A stretch of DNA of 7,831 bases, taken from assembly GCA_947304065.1 (NCBI GenBank), contig CAMZAI010000131.1, positions 1-7,831 of the forward strand, read 5' to 3'. Position numbers and translations under genes: made by a program. This document shows, in pieces, positions 6,307 to 7,831 of the stretch. The stretch is from an uncultured Clostridia bacterium (GTDB taxonomy: Bacteria; Bacillota; Clostridia; Lachnospirales; Lachnospiraceae). The notes under the pieces were generated by a model. It was not told the DNA's origin. It was given only the letters and a program-made list of their open reading frames with translations, and searched no databases. Within the stretch, counting starts at the first letter, position 1. Each line of letters opens with the position of its first letter.

Positions 6307-6338
6307 AAAAAGGCCCTAAAAGCCTTAATTTTTTTAGG
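6307..6338 (-). terminator. Terminator-like stem just upstream of the glnA promoter, with a competing arm
   Basis: In minus-strand RNA, AAGGC (6326-6322) pairs with GCCUU (6314-6310) and is followed by UUU, making a weak intrinsic terminator. The loop UUUUAGG (6321-6315) is perfectly complementary to CCUAAAA just before it (6338-6332), which would make a competing seven-bp hairpin. It ends about seven bases before the glnA -35 box and may insulate glnA from upstream transcription. No clear promoter feeding it was found. Confidence 0.35.
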
Positions 6339-6370
6339 ATTGCATAATTTTCTTTTTTTATGAATAACTA

Positions 6371-6399
6371 TTGACTTTTTTGCTTTAACGCTGTAAAGT
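6371..6399 (+). promoter_or_regulatory. Predicted sigma-A promoter of gdhA
   Basis: -35 TTGACT (6371-6376) and -10 TAAAGT (6394-6399) are separated by 17 bases, with an AT-rich stretch upstream (6341-6370) like an UP element. The predicted start near 6406 gives a leader of about 119 bases. The -10 box is weak, at four of six matches, so the promoter may depend on an activator or on the upstream AT-rich stretch. Confidence 0.6.
6383..6398 (+). repeat. Small inverted repeat over the gdhA spacer and -10 box
   Basis: CTTTA (6383-6387) and TAAAG (6394-6398) are complementary with a six-base gap. The position, overlapping the -10 box, suits a repressor operator, but the arms are short and could be chance. 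Confidence 0.3.
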
Positions 6400-6410
6400 A
6401 CAATGCAACG

Positions 6411-6457
6411 GGACAATGACGTCCAAAGAGGCCGGATGCCTCTTTTTGTCATGGTCC
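6411..6457 (+). promoter_or_regulatory. gdhA leader attenuator: hexaloop hairpin plus nested outer stem
   Basis: GGAC (6411-6414) and GUCC (6421-6424) enclose the hexaloop AAUGAC (6415-6420), which has A at position 1 and G at position 4, the ANTAR pattern. Directly after it comes an intrinsic terminator. As an alternative, GGACAAUGAC (6411-6420) pairs with GUCAUGGUCC (6448-6457) at nine of ten positions, enclosing the terminator. GUCAU (6448-6452) can also pair with AUGAC at 6480-6484. The leader therefore has several competing folds between promoter and gene. Confidence 0.55.
6425..6447 (+). terminator. Intrinsic terminator in the gdhA leader
   Basis: AAAGAGGC (6425-6432) pairs with GCCTCTTT (6438-6445) around the loop CGGAT, and a run of five Ts ends at 6447. 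It lies about 20 bases after the predicted transcription start and 77 bases before the gdhA start codon, as in attenuation-controlled leaders. It is nearly symmetric, so it could also stop minus-strand transcripts. Confidence 0.7.
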
Positions 6458-6524
6458 CTTTTCGCATTTTATGAGCGAGATGACCAATTAAACCGGAAAA
6501 ATATTGAAAAAGGAGAAAGATAAA

Positions 6525-7831
6525 ATGTTTAAGACACAGTACGTTAAGAAAGTTTACGACAAGGTAGCGGCAACCAATTCGGAGCAGCCCGAGTATCTGC
6601 AGGCGGTACGCGAAGTTCTCATGACCATCGAGCCCCTGCTCGAGGAGAATCCCAAGCTCGAGGAGCAGGGTATCCTTGAGAGGATCGTTGAGCCCGAGAG
6701 ACAGATCATGTTCCGCGTTGCATGGGTTGACGATGCAGGCAAGGTTCAGGTTAACCGCGGATACAGAATCCAGTTCAACTCCGCTATCGGACCTTACAAG
6801 GGAGGTCTCCGCTTCCATCCTTCGGTAAACCTTTCCATCATAAAGTTCCTCGGCTTTGAGCAGATCTTCAAGAACAGCCTTACAGGCCTTCCCATGGGCG
6901 GCGGTAAGGGCGGTTCCGATTTCGATCCCAAGGGTAAGTCCGACGGCGAGATCATGCGTTTCTGCCAGGCATTCATGACCGAGCTCGCAAAGCACATCGG
7001 TCCCGACACCGACGTTCCCGCAGGTGACATCGGCGTAGGCGGACGTGAGGTAGGTTTCCTCTTCGGTCAGTACAAGAGACTCCGCAACGAGTTCACCGGC
7101 GTTCTTACCGGTAAGGGACTTGATTTCGGCGGATCCTTCACCAGAACAGAAGCTACAGGTTACGGCCTCTGCTATCTCACCGCTGAAATGCTCAAGTGCA
7201 TGAAGGGCGAGAGCTTCCAGGGCAAGACCGTTGTTATCTCCGGTGCCGGCAATGTTGCTATCTATGCAGCACAGAAGGCTACACAGCTCGGCGGCAAGGT
7301 TGTTGCAATGTGCGACTCCAACGGCTACATCTACGATCCCAACGGCGTTAACCTCGACGTTATCAAGGACATCAAGGAGATCAAGAGACAGCGCATTAAG
7401 GAATACGCTGCCCGCGTAGCAGGTTCCGAGTACCATGAGGGCTGCTCCGGCATCTGGACCATCAAGTGCGATATCGCTCTTCCCTGCGCTACCCAGAACG
7501 AGATCAACGAAGACTCCGCAAAAGCACTCGTTGCGAACGGCGTAATGGCAGTTGCAGAGGGCGCTAACATGCCTTCCACTCCCGAAGCCATCGAAGTATT
7601 CCAGAAGGCAGGCATCCTCTTCGCTCCCGCGAAGGCAGCAAACGCAGGCGGCGTTGCATGCTCAGGTCTTGAGATGAGCCAGAACTCCATGAGATATATG
7701 TGGACCTTCGAAGAGGTTGACGCGAAGCTCAACCAGATCATGGTAAACATCTTCCACAACATCTACGATGCTTCCAAGAAGTACTCGGACGGCATGGATC
7801 TTGTTGCAGGCGCGAACATCGCAGGCTTCAA
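6525..7831 (+). CDS. gdhA: Glutamate dehydrogenase, probably NADP-dependent (3' end outside the window)
   Basis: The enzyme interconverts 2-oxoglutarate plus ammonium and glutamate in the cytoplasm, the direct entry of ammonium into amino acids. The frame is open for 435 codons and is cut by the window end at GANIAGF. The family is usually 444-450 residues, so about a dozen are missing. Substrate and catalytic residues are clear: PYKGGLRFHPS (K92), K116, LPMGGGKGG (K128) and PAGDIGVGGRE (D168). The nucleotide-binding loop is GAGNVA (240-245), and NAGGVACSGLEMSQN (373-387) carries the substrate Ser380. The stretch VVAMCDSNG (259-267) resembles NADP enzymes of the E. coli type more than the NAD enzyme of Clostridium symbiosum, so NADP is inferred. 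AGGAG lies nine bases before the ATG. Codons lean to GTT, AAG, GGT and CTC, as in strongly expressed genes. It is divergent from glnA and follows an attenuator-like leader. Confidence 0.95.
   Translation, partial: MFKTQYVKKVYDKVAATNSEQPEYLQAVREVLMTIEPLLEENPKLEEQGILERIVEPERQIMFRVAWVDDAGKVQVNRGYRIQFNSAIGPYKGGLRFHPSVNLSIIKFLGFEQIFKNSLTGLPMGGGKGGSDFDPKGKSDGEIMRFCQAFMTELAKHIGPDTDVPAGDIGVGGREVGFLFGQYKRLRNEFTGVLTGKGLDFGGSFTRTEATGYGLCYLTAEMLKCMKGESFQGKTVVISGAGNVAIYAAQKATQLGGKVVAMCDSNGYIYDPNGVNLDVIKDIKEIKRQRIKEYAARVAGSEYHEGCSGIWTIKCDIALPCATQNEINEDSAKALVANGVMAVAEGANMPSTPEAIEVFQKAGILFAPAKAANAGGVACSGLEMSQNSMRYMWTFEEVDAKLNQIMVNIFHNIYDASKKYSDGMDLVAGANIAGF

Larger units (their letters stand above)
6190..6524. 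promoter_or_regulatory. Divergent glnA-gdhA control region
   Basis: These 335 bases hold two outward-facing promoters and their leaders. From left to right they contain the glnA ribosome site (6197-6202), a glnA leader hairpin (6234-6258), the glnA promoter (6271-6300), a terminator-like stem with a competing arm (6307-6338), an AT-rich stretch, the gdhA promoter (6371-6399), the gdhA leader hairpin and terminator (6411-6457), and the gdhA ribosome site (6511-6515). No convincing protein gene is present. Confidence 0.75.

Noticed and set aside
5416..6363. Long plus-strand open frame (315 codons) opposite glnA
   Set aside because: The opposite strand encodes a protein with all glutamine synthetase motifs. 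This frame shows no domain, is rich in Arg and Ile, and would run through the glnA promoter.
6394..6410. GlnR/TnrA-type operator near the gdhA start (TGTNA-N7-TNACA)
   Set aside because: A left half resembling TGTAA is present, but the right half reads TGCAA and fails at two key positions.
6471..6491. Six-codon frame MSEMTN in the gdhA leader
   Set aside because: It has no ribosome binding site and nothing marks it as more than a chance frame.
6297..7436. Long minus-strand open frame (379 codons) opposite gdhA
   Set aside because: It is antisense to a clear glutamate dehydrogenase, has a leucine- and valine-rich low-sense composition, and runs across both divergent promoters. It is a codon-bias shadow.

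Overview
The window looks like a chromosomal segment of a Gram-positive anaerobe of the class Clostridia, most likely a Lachnospiraceae member. This rests on family resemblance of the proteins, purine-rich AGGAGG-type ribosome binding sites, GTG and TTG starts alongside ATG, a mid-range GC content, and a glutamine synthetase gene followed by an ANTAR regulator gene, an order known from clostridia. No mobile element, tRNA, rRNA or CRISPR array is visible.

Layout. On the plus strand, 107-1300 encodes a lysophospholipid (1-acylglycerol-3-phosphate type) acyltransferase with an added zinc ribbon and beta-rich tail. It converges on, and overlaps by 26 bases, a minus-strand TraX-family membrane protein (1275-2156). 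TraX is tightly coupled (2-base gap) to the upstream minus-strand gene for a 697-residue double-AAA ATPase (2159-4252), whose second module is CbbX/SpoVK-like and whose first is a decayed Clp-like module. Upstream of the ATPase a GC-rich hairpin with a T-run ends the glutamine synthetase/ANTAR transcript. A good promoter for the ATPase overlaps the ANTAR stop codon. Next come the ANTAR-domain regulator (4354-4944) and a short, atypical type I glutamine synthetase (4984-6189), both minus strand and probably one operon. A 335-base intergenic region (6190-6524) separates this operon from a divergently transcribed glutamate dehydrogenase gene (6525 to the window end, lacking only roughly its last dozen codons).

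How the parts fit. GdhA and GlnA are the two ammonium-assimilating enzymes, and the ANTAR protein beside them belongs to a family of RNA-binding antiterminators. The divergent intergenic region is the most interesting part. Each side has a credible sigma-A promoter, and about five bases after each predicted transcription start lies a hairpin with a six-base loop of the form AAYGAY (AACGAU before glnA, AAUGAC before gdhA). Both loops fit the A-x-x-G-x-x pattern recognised by ANTAR proteins. The gdhA hairpin is followed directly by an intrinsic terminator placed between promoter and gene, so gdhA looks attenuated. The proposal, which is inference, is a local nitrogen circuit in which the ANTAR protein controls both the operon that encodes it and gdhA at the RNA level. 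The main weakness is that only one hexaloop hairpin per leader was found, whereas described ANTAR targets carry two.

Other points of note are the missing Glu-flap and C-terminal tail of the glutamine synthetase, the pseudo-receiver of the ANTAR protein, and the pseudo-ATPase module fused to an intact CbbX-like ATPase.
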